NCBI GenBank assembly: GCA_008921705.1
Contig: VFFE01006609.1
Span: 1,027,640 to 1,091,639, forward strand
Reading direction: 5' to 3'
Source of the DNA: Burhinus oedicnemus
Taxonomy: Eukaryota > Chordata > Aves > Charadriiformes > Burhinidae
Length of the DNA: 64,000 nucleotides
Made by a program: the position numbers and the translations under genes. How positions within the stretch are numbered: position 1 is the stretch's first letter; every line of letters starts with the position of its first letter. Below, one piece after another: positions 11,601 through 26,400 of the stretch. The notes beneath the pieces are model-generated. The model saw only the letters and a list, made by a program, of their open reading frames with translations, had not been told where the DNA came from and ran no database searches.

Positions 11601-14600
11601 CCCCAGTGGTTGCTTTTGGTTGAGGACTGCCAATTCCATTAGATTAAAAAAAAAAGACGTACAAACGTCAGTACAACTCTTCTTGACCTGGACATGGCAG
11701 GGGGGGTGACTTCCCCGTTAGCAAAAGGTCCATTAGCAACAGGGCGCTGCTCTAACGACTGCTCACTCTCTGCCTTAGAAACAGAAATAAACCCTGGAGG
11801 ATTCAAAGGCGGTTTAAGGGGAATTAATGCAAGTGCCAGCGGAAAGGTCAGTGGGCTGCGGCGACTACAGGCACGACCACTGCTGTGGACTGATGGAGAA
11901 ATAGAGGATGCTGGCTGGGGTCGGTCCCCAGGGTGGGGGGCACATGTCCTGGGCCGTGCCGGAAGGCTCGGAGTGTCCCTGCCAGCTTGCCCGCCTCGGG
12001 GCAGATGCCCAGGATCTGGCTCTTTCTCACTTTTCCCTTTTTTCAGCTATTTCAAATGTTAGTTCTTTTCAAACCAAACTCTGTGGAGATGAAAATCCAG
12101 CTTTCCCTGCTGTGTCTGGATCCAGGCTCTCGATGGAGGGTTTGGCTCCTCGGTCTGCACATCAGCCCCCCAGCAAAGTCCATGGTTGTTCGAAGCTGGA
12201 CCCATCTCTCCCGACCCGAAGTGACAGGTATCCATCCCTCCGCCAGCCTCCGCCTCGGAAGATGACTCTAAAGCATCTCAATGCGGGTTTTTTTGCCCTT
12301 CTTCTCACTTCAGGGTGAAAACATTTCTATCTTTCTACAAATTATTGTAAACCTGCTGCAACCTCCTGCCAAAGCATGTAGGGACCCTTCACAAAATCAG
12401 CTTCATAAAAATGACACATTTAGCGCCACTTTTTCAGGGTTATCCCTTGAGCCTTTTTTCCTCCCTTATGTGCCCTGTTAATAAAGCTTGCATGTCACCC
12501 TTTATTATTAAAAAACAAAGCGGACCTTTCTCCAAGGCTGCAACGTGCATCTCCCCTTTTGGGTTTCAGAAAATCCTTCCGAAACACACAACGGCTCCTC
12601 ATCCTCTGCATCGAACTGCACATCTTCACCAGGAGCACCAGTCTCCTGACGTTCCCTCCATGCTGCAGGCATCATCAGGGACCACAGAAATGGCAAATAG
12701 TTCCCAAAAATCCACAGGGCCTCCCCGGCGGGAAGGGCAGGGCTTGTAAGACTGCTTCTCCTGGTCCTCCTGTATCCTTGGTCCTGTTCTCCACGGGCCA
12801 CTCAATCACAGGCTCCAGCATCTGCAATAAAACTGTTGCTGCCTGTTAGGAGATCTCGCCAGCACTTATTCTTACGGTTTGAACTATATTGTGGGTGATA
12901 TAGAATTCATGCAAATCAAATAAAACCACTGCAGCTGCACTTGGGAAACAGGGAAAATTTCAAAGTAGGGACCCAGGTCAAATGAAGTATGCATCAGCAA
13001 GAGGGAAAGTCATTATCATTTAGCAAGCTGCTTATTACCCCATGGGAAATAAATAAGTGGCCTGAGGCTCCTTCCCGCCAGGAGCAGGCATGGTACAAAA
13101 CCCCACCAAACCCCAAAATCTAGCCATCGGCCCCAAGAGAAACAGCTGGGCTTGTCCTGATCCTCTCACACCCAGCAAGGCGGCTGGTCTCTCTCCGCAC
13201 ACCAGTAGGAGGCTCATCAGGTCCAGCTCCAGGCTGGAGCGGATCACAAAGGATGCCAGGAGAGATTTTTCCCCATTGTGTGTGATGCCACGCTACCGGC
13301 TGCTGGCGAGGATGCTGCTGCTTCAGACCATCAGTCGGAGGACAGGACCAGCGAATGGAGACCAGCCCGGTGCCTAACCCACTTGAGGAGCTCTGCTCCT
13401 TCTTCCCCATGCTCACCACGGGCTCTGCTCAGGCACTGACAGCATCTGCAATGTCAGCGACCACGGGTGAGGGTCCTGAGCGCCACAGCCATAGCCTGGG
13501 AAAGATGTAGCAGGAGACAGACCCCTGTTTCCCAGTTCCTCACTCACCAGCATCAGCACCTCCCAGCACGGTGGGTATTAGAGATGCGAGAGCAGCACCA
13601 GTCCAAGGCTTTGGGTTAAAACCCCGTGCAAACTCCACCCAAATAGCTACTGGTGCTTCCACCGTGGGGGAAAGCCAGCAAATGCTGATGGTCACGGTGG
13701 GGTGAGCGATGCCTGCGTCACCCCAAGGAGCCCACCACCCTCTCCTCCGACAGCCGAGCTGTGCTGTGGCTTGGAGGCCCCCGCAGGGTCTGGGCCATTG
13801 GAAAGAACCCGGCTGGCCACCAGTTCCCATCAGCAGCTCCAGCCCGCTCCATGGGCACTGGAGCACAAGCTGGGGGATGCACCTCTGCTGTGTCGGGCAA
13901 GACGGAAGGAAAACGTGAAGCAGTTGGGCTCTTATTAAGGAGCATTTAAGAGCCAGTCACCTGGAGCAGCTCAATAAAGGTTAAAAGGATCTGACCTCCG
14001 GCATCTCCCTTTGCAGCGTTTCCCCAGCTTACTGCTAAAGCCTGTAATACAGGAGATTGCAAACTGTAAACTAGCAATATTAGTGTCTCTGAAAAAGTAA
14101 GTGCATTTAGCATCTGATATTGATGTTTTATAATTAGATGTAATACAGCAGATCATTTTCCTGCCCTTGATCAATGAAACCAGGGTTGGTTTTGGGGTTG
14201 GGCTTTTTTGCAGACACTCTGATTGCTGCCGAAACCAAACGGAGCGGTGCCTCACTCAGTACAGCAGGAACGAGCAGAGACGAGGATGTGCAAACACAGC
14301 ATCCATTTAGATTTACTATCCCCGAAATATAAACAGAATATTTATTTCTGACCTTTTAAGCACTAATTCCAAATTTAATGAGGCACAATGAACATTCCTC
14401 AGAGCCAGACTCCATGGCTGCTTAACACCACCGACCCTCTAATTATTACTGCAGCTTAAATAAAGGGCATTTGGTTCTGATGGACATTATTAAACACTGA
14501 AGGAACTGAGTCCAGCCTCCATTTTCTCTTGATGAAATAAAAAGCACTGCAGAGAAATTGCTGGGAGAGTTCATCCTTTAGCATCACCCCGCTCATCAGA

Positions 14601-17600
14601 ATGAGCAGAAGTATCAAACCAGATTGTATTACGGCGCAGGCATGCCCACTAATCCGCGCTGAACTCCTGTCCCCTCCCCAAATAAATACAGGCTTTCTCA
14701 TTTTTTTTCTGAAAATGGATGGGAGGCAGGAGGAAAGGAGCTGCTGTGATGTGATTTTGAAAAAGGGTATAGGATTAGAAACCCAGATTGAATCCCGGGA
14801 GCGGCAACACACAATGAAGCCATAATTACACTCCTGAAAGCCACAAATAGTGTCACCCAGTTGAATTTGTCAACATATCAGAAATCTACAGTATGGTTAT
14901 AAAGAGCAAAAATGCAATAATAAAAAACCTGCCTTACATGGCACCTATAATCCAACAGCTCTTTGGTGGCCGTGGCACAGGAGTCCCTCCAGCAGCACTG
15001 CTGGGGCAGGTATCCGCTTGGCACCACCACCCCAAAATCAATCAAAAAGCAAAATACTGACCCAAAAGGGCGGCATGCGTTCCAGGGGAGAGTACACGGA
15101 TGCCTTCCCTGGACCACAAGCAGCCAGGAGGCTGGCAATGCCCTGGCAGCTGCCCAATCCCCCACCCCGGGGCTAGGACAGGAGGGATTTTGGGGCATGG
15201 GGGGCAATGCTTCCCTCCCATGTGCCCACCGATGGGCACGGGGCCGAGCTCACCAGCCCCCCACGGCACAGCCTTCTGCACGAGGAGGGCTGCCTCCATA
15301 CGCCGAGGAAAATTCCCTGCGGGGATGTAATAGCCAATAAACCTAATAAAAGGGTTTTTTCCCATCACCTATGCCTGGGACTTTCAGACGTGTAATGGAT
15401 CCAAGCACACAGCTTCCAGCGCGGACTACACCCCTCCCTAAGTAGTGCGAGAAACAATCTGGATCTAATCAGCAGCCCCAGGGTAATGGGGCATGACTTA
15501 GAGATTTGTTAAAAAACCTTTCAGAACTGTCCTTTCCCTGCCTCCTGCCATTAGGAATGAAAACAAATATAACAGAGGAACCTTTTTTTAAATGTTCCCA
15601 TCGCTAGGGCTAAATAAAACTCCTTGTCATTCACCTTCTGGAGCGGCAGGTCAGACCGATGCGTTTTGTAGGGAACAGGAGAAATCACAGATTTGTCACT
15701 GGAAAAAGGAAGGGGAAAAAAAAAAAAGAAAAAACAAAAATCATTGCAGCTGAGTTAAAAATAGCGAAGGCGTGAGATGCTGCTGCCAGCTCGGCACATC
15801 GGAGTGACAGGACGCCCGGGCAGCCGCCCCACTGGCTGCATCCCGGAGCGTGCCCGAGCCCCAGGGTGATGGGGGGCATGGGGGCATGCTGAAACGGGGC
15901 TGGGCACCAAAAGAGGCCATCGGGCTCAGCTGGTACCCGGCCACCCTGGGGGAACCTCGTTCTGCTTCTGCATCCCAGAGGGGATGGGGACACCCCCGAG
16001 GTACCCCAGGATGGAGGGCGAGGGGCCTCACAGTGGCAGCCGGAGGATTTCCCTGTTTCGTGGCTTAGTGGGGAGAAATTTGGCAGGCGGGTGCCAAGAG
16101 GAGCACTGTGGCAGGCGGCAGCCCTGGGAGCAGCCCGAGGGGGCAGGATGGGCACCTGGGGACCTCGTCCCTGCCCTGTGTCTCAGCGTAAGCCCCATTT
16201 CTTCTGATTTTTGAGCAAGCAGCAAGCGCTTCACCTATCACCTTACACCCCGCAAACTTTTCCATCCTACGGCTTCACCAGAGGCTTGATCCTGTCCCGC
16301 GTGTGTCCCCAGCACATGGCAGCTCCCTCCTGGTTTCAGTTAAAATTCCCCGGCAATAGCGGATAATAAAACCGAGGGGAACACTGCCCCGTGCGCTCAT
16401 TGTGTCACCATTTACATTGTTTATCTGTAATTGCAGGGGAAGGCTTGCCATCAGGATAGCTTCGGCCAGCTCCCCCTCTAAGCCTCAAGGGGATTTTGCT
16501 CATAACAAAATTATTTATCAAAACCACTTTTCCTCCATTTTTTTATTTTCCTTACTTGGGCAGGAAAAACACAGCTCTCCAGCCCACAAAACTACCCTGA
16601 AGCCACGAGACCAACTACAAACCCAAGCGGGACTGGCCTTGCTGCCGTCGCCATCCGCAGTGGCCCTGGCACCACGTGGGGAGCGGGATGCCAAGCCCGG
16701 CTTGGCTCGGCTCCCCTGGAAAGCCGCAGCGCCCCAAAGGTGCCACACTGGCTCCAGCATCCTTGGGGACACACCAGCACTCCCGATCAGCCCTTCTTCT
16801 CCTCAGAGCCATGCCGCCAGCTCGGGGGTACCGGGAAACTGAGGAATTTTGCCCAACAGGAGCCCGTTTTCTCCCAGAATAAACTGCAGGGAAATAAATG
16901 ATAATAAAGCGCTCGCCAGGTTAGGGGATCTCTGCTCTGGCGCTAACGGGATGCCCCTCTCCGTCCCACGCCGCCCCCTCCCCCTGTCCGACAGCCACCC
17001 CACATTATCAACAGCCTGGTAAACACAGCCCGTTGGTTATTACAAAGATGCCAAAACCTTACTACTTCTTGTTCCTTCCAGTTAATGTACCATAGCCGAG
17101 GATGAATTGCTATTACAAGGAACTAAAAATAAAAATGTTTCAGAGGCCGTAATTGGCTTGTCTTGTTGGGCTTTTTAAGGAGCCAAAGTACCAGTTCCAG
17201 GCTATTAGCCCTAAGGTTGTAGGAGAATGGTGTAAAATATTTCTTCATTAAAACCCTACCTTCTCCATAGGGGTGTTTTTCTTTAGGGTTTCTTTTCCCT
17301 CCGTCCTTCTTAATTTTTTTTTTATTCTTTTCTTTTTAAAAGACGTGTGTTATCAAATAAGCTTTAGTTAAAAGAGGGCTTCGAAAGCCCAGAGGTGATA
17401 TAAATAGACAGGGCTCAGTGCAGCTGGAGAACCAGCCAGAGCCTTCACACATCTATTCAGGTCATTTTTCTACAAAACTTACGTAATATTCCTCAGTCTC
17501 AGCTGTAATCTTGGGCCATTTTTAATAAACAGCACCAAATCTTGCAGTCCTTAGGGAGACAGTGCTCTGTGCCAGTAAGCACCCAGCCCACTGGCGTGGA

Positions 17601-20600
17601 ACGGGGACCGCCACCACTGCAGGGAGCCAGGGATGCCCAGGGTGCTCCCTGGGATGGGGACTACGTTTTGAGGCTCTTTGGTGCTACTTGGTTATGAAGA
17701 GCTTTAGTTACCACCATTACTCAATATCGGCAACAACCATGACAAAACCAAAACCATTTATTCAGCAAAACTCTTCTTTCAGAAGAAGCAGATGCTTTGC
17801 TGAGTGAGGACTCGGCAGCTTGGCACCGAGCATCCTGACAAAGATGGTGACGATGCACCAGCAAAACAACAATAATTTACGATCATGACTTTAAAATTGG
17901 CTTTAAGTCCTGCCGCTTGCCAAGCCTGCTCCAACCAATGGGAGCACCTTGGGGCTGCCCTCGCCACCCGCATGGAGCCAGGCACGGCAGAGACCCCTCT
18001 GCAACAATGGCATTAAAATAAATAATAATATCAATAATGATGACGACCAATCTCTAGATAACACTGCACAGCAGGGGAAGCTCAGCAGAAAAATTACAAC
18101 AGAGCCTTTTACTCCCGGCTTTTGTGCAAGGAGAAGGATGACACATCGCTTTGTGAAACAACAACCCAACAGGTATTTACTACTTCGATTTGAAGGTTGC
18201 TGCTAGAAGACGACTATTTCTGTTAGGTACAATTGCTATTTTTTGATAGTGTCTAGGCAATACCTTGTTAAAAAGGGCAAAACAACAGTTATTAATTACC
18301 CTAATTAACCCAATTCATAAGACACATTTGTGTGGCTGTCATGACAACTGCTTTGACTAACTTGCCAAGAATAGCTTAGCTGTCCATTCAAATAAATCCC
18401 TGATAATTACTAGTCTAGTTTACTGGGCTTCTGTGATAATAATAATTAGTGCTACTGTACAAAAGGTCGCACTAAACAGTTTATGAATGATGCATTTCGC
18501 ATGGCGATTACATGAGTCACGCAGCATGCAGCAAACGGACGCAGCCACGTTTCCAACGTGGCGAGATGTGATTAGATGGGAGCCTGTGGCTGCTCGGCCT
18601 GCGGACAGCACGGTGTGCTGAGAGGAAGAAGTCATTAACGTCGGAGGAGAAATAACCAAGGAGAAGTTGGGTGAAGCTGGGACGGCCACCAACCTGCCTC
18701 CTTGACAGCCAGGGTGTCCATCCGTCCGTCCAGCCAGCCAGCCAGCCACCACAAGCCAGATGGTACTCTACTTCTAAGGAAGGCACTGGTAGACACCAAA
18801 AAGCTTCCAAACCTGACATGTCACATGTTGGTATCTCACCTCGCCACCTCATTCCCTCCTCGTCAACGACGGATAACCACAGTTCACCTCTCTGATTTTG
18901 GCGTACTTCCCCATTATTATGTTTCAGGATCAATGTCAAAGGGGTTGAAGGCAACGTGAGCCAGGGGTGGGCAGCTCCAGCCCCCTCCATCTCTGCAGGA
19001 AGAAACCCTCCAACCTGCAGCTTGGGTCTCTCCACCACCAGCTGCGGCTCCAGCACGTCCCACAGGTGCTGGCTGTCCTGCGGGCAGTGGGCATCGCTCA
19101 GCCCAGCATCGCTGCTCCCGAGGCTCCCCCGGGCACAAGAAGAAAGGGCATCCACCCCCAGCGTCCTCCTGTGCTCCTGAGGCGGCTACGCTTTCATTTC
19201 CCAATGGGAAATCCAGGCTGGGAAAATGCCATTTTTCCTTTGCTGAGGTTTGAAGGTGAAAACTGATCTGTGGGATTCCCTCTGGCTGCACCTAGGCGGA
19301 GGCGAGGGGGGACGGGACTGCAACGCCCCACCACCAACACTGCAAAATCCTGCAAAACCCCAGGCAGACAGGGCAGCGGGGCAGGGATGGAGGCAGCACG
19401 CTCGCATTTAATACAGAGGACAGCTGTCAGCTCCATGGAAATCTATGAAATCACCCCATTTAGAATAAATTCTTATTAAATACCACATATGGTCCTTATT
19501 GTCCATCCCTTGTTACCTATCGCAAGAGGCATCTGCACGTAAACAGGGTCTTAATCTGCAAATATTTCTCTGCTCCAGCACTCTCCTCCCTCACCCCCAC
19601 CTGAACTTGCAATTATTCTTATTGATTGACTTTAAGAGAGCACCACGCACATGCCTGGAGCTGCCACGCGCCGAGCAAACAAGGGAGCAGCGCCGGGCTC
19701 GGCTGTAATCATTACCGGGGCGAGCAATTGCCCTGTCACACATGGCAGGTTATGGCTTCAGACTGGAGGCAGCAAGGCCAGATGAACGTTTAAAATGTCG
19801 TTACAGTGTGAAAAGCGAGGATGTAGAAATGACACCTCCTTTCTCAACAAATCTGTTTTCCGGAGCATCTCCCAGCTCTGCGGAGATTTCATCGCGTTAA
19901 GCCTGAGGAGCCAGCACAGCCCTCGGAGCGGGGACACAGGCTCGTGTCCTCTCTGTGTGCCAAAATAAGCTCTGATGAGGACGTCTTCTATCTGGGGGAA
20001 GATGGATTTGAGGATGAAGATGGATTTGAGGTCCCAAGAAGGATTTCAGTGCTGGAGCCTGAGCCCAGGCTCTCCTGTGCATCACCCGCAGCCCTGGCCA
20101 AAAGCACGTGCTAGAAAACGAGGTGCTTTTATCAGACCGGTGAGGAGAAATTAGGGAAACCTGATGCTGAGCAGAACCTTCCCCAGTTTTCCCAAGTGAA
20201 GTTTGCGCTCAGTTCAATATGTTAGTGCCTAATGAAGGTTTCCCCCATATTCTGCAGGGTATAATCATTCTCCTCCTAATGAGCATGTGTTAATGGCATA
20301 TTAATGCTCACAACAACTAAGTGCGGAGAACAAGAGATGAACATATTCCAAAATTCATCTTTTTTTTTTTTCCCCCCGAACAAAAGAACCCACGGTGCAG
20401 CTGAGCGAGCCCCAGCCCGGCGGGAGCCCGTGGCTCCCACAGCGATTCTGCCAGCTCTAGTCCATGGGCTCACCATGGGATGCAGAGCCCATATGGGACC
20501 ACGGCTTTGGTCCCTCACTAACCCAACCCCTGCAATTAATTGATGTACAAGGAAGGATCTCGGCCCAAGCGCCGTATTTCCCCCCAGACAGGGGACACAG

Positions 20601-21675
20601 CCACCGTGGGGGCTGAACAAGAAAGCAGAGGAACCACTTGCAAACGTCTGGAAAAGCGTTTCACCGGGCAGACAGGTTTGGATGCTGTTTCTGAGCCAAC
20701 AGCCGTGTGGATTTGATTACCAAATGTCACTGAAGCTGGGTCCCTGCCAGAGCATCCAGATGTGAATCTGAATATGAAAAGTCCAGGAGGGAGCAGGTGA
20801 CGGGAGTCGCAGGGGCGGGCACAGAGCCCCCATCCCGGTGCCGGCATCCCAGCCCAGCTGGGTTTGCGTGACTGAGTTTACATCAGCTCGCAGGCACGGA
20901 AAAGAACAGACATAAAATGGGTGTTTTCCCGTTTTTTTTATCTTCGTTTGTGAAGCAGCTCCCAAAACCCCGACAGCTCCCCAAAAGTAGCATCAATGTG
21001 CCCTGTGGATGTGCTGCCGACTGCCAGGCACTGCAGGGAGGGGCGGAAGCCTAATTCCCTAATTGTCCAACTCGCGTGTGCTCCCACCAGCACATACATT
21101 TAGATTTCCAGATCGATAATCGATGCTAGAATCAATAGCAGGGAATTTAGCTACATTATAAAAACAGTAAAATCAGCCAATACTGAGAAATGACTATTGA
21201 GTCCTGTGTTTTCTGTACTCACTTAGTCTAATAATGGTGAATGATATTTTCCAAGTACATTATTCAGCAATAAAACCGCCGAATTATTTGATCTCTTTCT
21301 AACCTTTATGATTCTAAGCACTCTTTTTGACCCAGATTGAATGAGGCAACATCTGCAGAGCCTTTCACAAAATTGTACTCGGCGTGCACTATTGTAGGTC
21401 CGCTGCCAAAGATAAATGTTATTATTTTAAAGCCATCATCCTCCTAATAGATGAGCAAACGCGCTGCATTAGCATAGCCTGCAGAGCTCCAGCACGGGTG
21501 AGAAAATGCCAGAGGGTTTTCCCTTAATGGAATTTCACATACCTGACTTAGGATGGGTTAATGCAATCTACCAACACGGGAATTTTAAAACCTGCCCTGT
21601 GGCATACACCTGCCATTACAAAAGATGGTATAATCCGACAAGCTCCAGATCCCCGTGAGAACCATGAAGGATTCA

Positions 21676-21970
21676 CGTCCAGATCTCTGGTGGCCAACAG
21701 GTCGTCGAGAGGAGGACCTCATCTAGACAGCTCCGACGCACACGGACCTACGCTATTTATCGCAGACCTACACGACGTACTGGGCGTAAGGAGGAGGAGC
21801 AGCTGGGGTCACCTGCGGCGTGCGGAGCGTTCCCATCAGAGGGTGCGTGAAGTGCAATACCTGCGATGCACCTCTGCCCGCCGCAGCGTCGGCAGTCGCC
21901 ACACTCAAGCCTTCCCCAGCCTAACGAGAACTCACCGTAATTCCGTGTTAAACAGGGAGACACGTCGAGG
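21676..21970. other. Isolated CpG-dense block in PCDH19 intron 3
   Basis: I count 27 CpG dinucleotides in about 295 bp, while the flanking AT-rich sequence has few. On the minus strand (same direction as PCDH19) it contains a TATA-like GATAAATAG near 21754-21762. No coding similarity was recognised. It could be a small CpG island with an internal promoter, a recently inserted CpG-rich element such as a solo LTR, or another unmethylated regulatory element. Confidence 0.5.
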
Positions 21971-23260
21971 CTAAGTACTAATCACTTATCCTGCTGACAT
22001 AAGCCATTACTTCCTTCCAAATTTAAACTAGAAACAAGGAGGAGACACTGAAGCAACGATGCTGTGGTCTCTTCTCTGGCAAACCCTCCAACGGGTGCCA
22101 CAGGCAAGCTCTGCCCCTTCAGGAACGGCAAAATCGGGAGCCCACAACAGCCTCAGTGTCCCTTTGCCGAGCCCTGGGCAATGCTCTCCTGGGGACGGTG
22201 GGGACCGGGAATGCGGGGGACCCCAGGAGACAGCCCGCCCACAGCCCGGCGAGGGTAACAGTGGCTGCAGAGCACCCCATCCATCGCCAATTCAGAGCAC
22301 ACTCTAATTTAAATTATAATTACACTTATAAGTACACAGATTACAACTATTTATGCTACAAATAAGACCATCCTGTATTTTAATTAACAGAAAATGATTG
22401 GAACTCAACTATAGCCTCTACTGGGAACAATATCTAATCATTTACTGAAGCGGGGCCGTGCCCAGCCCCGTAGGCAGGCGGGCAGGGAAGGGGGAGCAGG
22501 CAGAGCAGGGGGCTCCCTCCCATCCGAGCCCTCGCACAAGAGCGGGAGCTGCCATCAGAGGGGCGAGAGGGGAGGTGCCCTGGAGGGACGGAGAGCTCCT
22601 GGCCGGAGAGCCTGCAGGCAGAGCCCAGGGACCGAGGCGGGCAGGGCGCTCCCCTTGCCACCTGGTGGGAATTTAGGGAAGACCCAAGCAGGTCACCCTC
22701 GGTGAGGGCAGGAGCCCCGGGGACCTGGGAGGGCACCTGGCTGAGGAGCTTCTCTGGCTCAAAGCCCTCAGGAGGGACTTCAGGAGACGGCAGCTGGGAA
22801 ACACGGCTCTTCCAAGGAGCCGGGAAGATGCACATAAGGTTATTCAAAGGCGACGCGCGCTTGGCCTTAACTCTGCCTTTGCATGCGGTGAGCGCTTTAT
22901 GCAAAGCAAATGACAGGGAGAAACCACAGAGTTCAAATCGCTCAATACAACAGGAGCTAATCTGGAAACTACTATAAGAAAGGCCATAAATAGCGTGCAA
23001 GACCACCCTTTTGATGTAATTTAAAAAAAACCGAAACACAAAACAAAAACAAAACCAAAAAACCTTACTACAAATCCTTCCTAATTTAGGGGAAAATTCT
23101 GATCCACCATGTAAACATAGTTGCAGGAGCTTTTTTTATAGACTCGAGCAAGATCAGAAATATGCATCAGAAATGCAAATCTACTAAAAGGAAAACAAGA
23201 AGAGCCTCTCTACTTTCAGTAAAAATGAACCATAAAACCCAAACCAATCACATAAAAACA

Positions 23261-23460
23261 AATTATATATATATAGTTATATGACATATTATATACTTAT
23301 TTACATAATTAGGTACAATATATAATAATTTTATACACACTTTTTATACGCTTATAAATATATCATGTATATTATATAGCATATAGTATATAAGAGAAAA
23401 TACATGATATATAATATAGAGTAATATATGATGATATAATCATTATATCATTATATATAG
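23261..23460. repeat. AT-rich microsatellite-like tract
   Basis: About 200 bp made almost entirely of A and T, with TATATA runs and degenerate TATAATATA-type repeats. It is probably a decayed (TA)n microsatellite. A nearby A-rich stretch (23020-23065) precedes it. Confidence 0.85.
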
Positions 23461-26400
23461 GTCTTGCCATCAAAGGAGAGGGTTTTTACTGTAAATACAG
23501 CTTGGCTACTGCCACCAGACACCACAAACTGGCCCTAATTCCTCCACGGACCGTAGCAGCAAACCCCCTTGGTCCCACCCAGCCGGGACCCTACTGTTAG
23601 CTGGAAAACCCTTGGAAAACTCAAAGAGGTGCCGGGATGGGGTCGCAGCCCCCTATCACCCATCCGAAAGCCAAAGCGTGCTGAACTCCAGGCTGGCCTA
23701 AGACACAGCGCAGCCAGCGCGGCCATCAGCGAGAGACATGGCTAAACGTGAATGGGAGCTGGCGTATTTATCTCTGTTGCGAGGTATTCAGACGCATTTT
23801 TCCAAACGGAGAGCTTGGAGCGCTTACATTAGGAGATGTATAATTTGGTTAGGCTGACCTCGGAATGGAATAAAAAGCTGCTGATTTCCATAATGTCGGC
23901 CTCGGCCGCTCGGAGAGGTCAGGGAACGTGCAGCGATACACAAAACCCTTCGAGAGTAGTTAAGCCGAGGGATTTGCTGGGAGTTGCGATTTCAGGGCAG
24001 ATTTGGAGTGAGCGGGGGGAGCACCCGGGGCGGTTTGGGGTTCCCACCCCGCAGGCGCTGGTCCAGCCTGCCCCGGCAGGGACCGCGGAGCATTCCCCAG
24101 GGAGGGGATAACCTGCAGCTGAAAGCATCCCTCCTCTTGGGTGGGCTCTGGGAGCAGAAAGGCTGTCGCTAGCGCCGGACAGGGAGGCAGAGGCACTCCC
24201 GAGCGCCCTGACCCGCGCTTTCCCAGCGCGCTGCGCATGGCAGGCACCAAAAAGTGCTGAGTTACAGTGACCTCCCAAGGAGAAAACAAGACTGGCAACG
24301 CACGCTCGCTGCAGTCAGCCTTCCCACTAGTCGAACATCATCGCTGATAACGCTTTAATTATTATCTCTGCTGAAAATGAGCCTTATTTCAACAGCCTGG
24401 CACGTCTCAGCGCCGCAAACTTTCTCCGGGTTGGAAATGATCTCCCTTTTTTTTTTTTCCCCCTGCTTTATACACAGTATTACTCAGAAGCAAGCCAAAT
24501 CCCTTCCAATTATCTATCGTGACGTTTCCCCAGCGTTACACTAAAGCAAGGCCCTTCACTTCTAAATGGCGTGGTTTATAACAAATTGTCTGTTATACCA
24601 GACAGAAACTGATTTCCTCAAACCCAGCATATTAAAGTGAGTACATTCATTCTGGTTGTAACACACAAAATGTGATTATAACAGACACTTTGGGGGCTTT
24701 TTAAGGCTAGCGGAGAAGAGGAGGATAAGCTGGAGGGGAAGAAAGAATTGACAAGTAGAGAAATGACAGAGAATGAGGAACAGCCACGCTGATTTCATTT
24801 CTTACAAAACAAAAATCTTTGTGTGTTGTAGAAATGTGCTTTAGTTCACACCGCCAGATAGCCAGAGCAAAAACTGCCGGTGCCGCCTGAAACGAAAATT
24901 GCTCTATTGTGCTTAGAAAACCATTTCCTACAGCGAGCAGAACGCTTTCCAGGTAGTAAAAAGCATATCTGAAACCACCGGGGCCTTATCCTGCAACTGT
25001 TGCTCGCTCAAATAATCCCCGCTGCCACGAGGAGCCCAAACGAAATCAGTGTGAGTGAGGATTACGCGGGAGTGTATCAAGGTTGGGGGATTAGACCAGG
25101 ATTATCACTAAAACCAGTAATTCCCCATCTTACTGATGGTGGCCACCAGCTCAGGAGGCGGCGGATAGCCACCATCCCCCCGGCACCAGGGCCGAGTCTG
25201 GGAGGTCCCTGGAGGACTCAAGTCCTGGTGGGTCACTGGCTGCTCCACCTTGACCTTCTCCATCGGGACCTGATGCAAAGCAGCACCAGAGCAAGGCCAT
25301 GCCTGATCCACACCCTGCTTATGGCGTAACGGCAGCGCTGCTGATTCCCTTCCCTGCTGCTGCCGTGATGGGGCCATCCCGGACCTCCAGAGAGAGTCAA
25401 TCCTGAACCCCCATGCTAATTCCACCTTTGGATGTCCAACCTCTCAAATCAGGCTTGCCCGCTCCCATTTCACACCTCGGTCCTGCTGGGGACCAGCCAC
25501 TGCTGCATCCCTGGGTGAGATGGAGGGGCAGAGCAAGCTGCCGTGCCATGGGGGATGCTCCCCGTCCTGGGCGGCACACGATGCTGCAGCACCGTTTCCC
25601 AAAGTGGTGCAGATTTTGGATGTAAAACTGTTTCTGAAACACAGGCGCAGCCATTACGCACACGCCATTTTCTGTTAAAACCATGAAGTCAAAATCCAGG
25701 CATGTAAGTGTTACCCAAGGGTGGCTGCTCTACATGCAAGTCGTGTCCCCGGGATCCTAAAAGGCTCGGCATTCAGACCAGTTTCCACACCACCCCAATG
25801 CAACGTGCATTTTTATCAAGGAAGCTGCCTAATGGCTCCTATTAATTTTGATTTTTAATCTCCTGGTACAACTTCCAGTAATACACATGCAAAACCTGAC
25901 AACAAGCCCTTTTGGTTTCAAAGCTGACTTCTCCTCCGGCTCAGCAGGAAGGGGAAAGAAAAAAAAAAAAAAATAGCCCTCGGCAGCAGCAAAGCCTCTG
26001 ACCGGCAATGCCCTTGCAGCTCCAACATGTCCCACTGTCCCTCCTGCAAAACACGCCGAAATACTAACGGGGACCAAGTCTCCTGCTGTCAGCCACGCTC
26101 ACCAGAGCCGCTTGCAAACGCTTTTTGCCACCGCTGCCCGCAGCCAGGAGGATGCTAAACGGCCACAGGCAGGGGTCCCCGAGTGGTCCCCCAGCACCCG
26201 AGGGACCACCGAACCCCAGCGGGGCCAGAACCCCCCCGATGCTCTCTTGGCAGCCGTGCCCTGGCACAAGCGGAGCCGGCAGCCAAACCTGGCCCCCACC
26301 CAAAGGGAAAAGCTTTTCAAGGGTCATCTCAAAACTCTTCTTGCATCCTCAGAGCGGGGTTGCGGTCCCCGCAGGCGCTGCCGTTTAATCCTTTCTGGAT

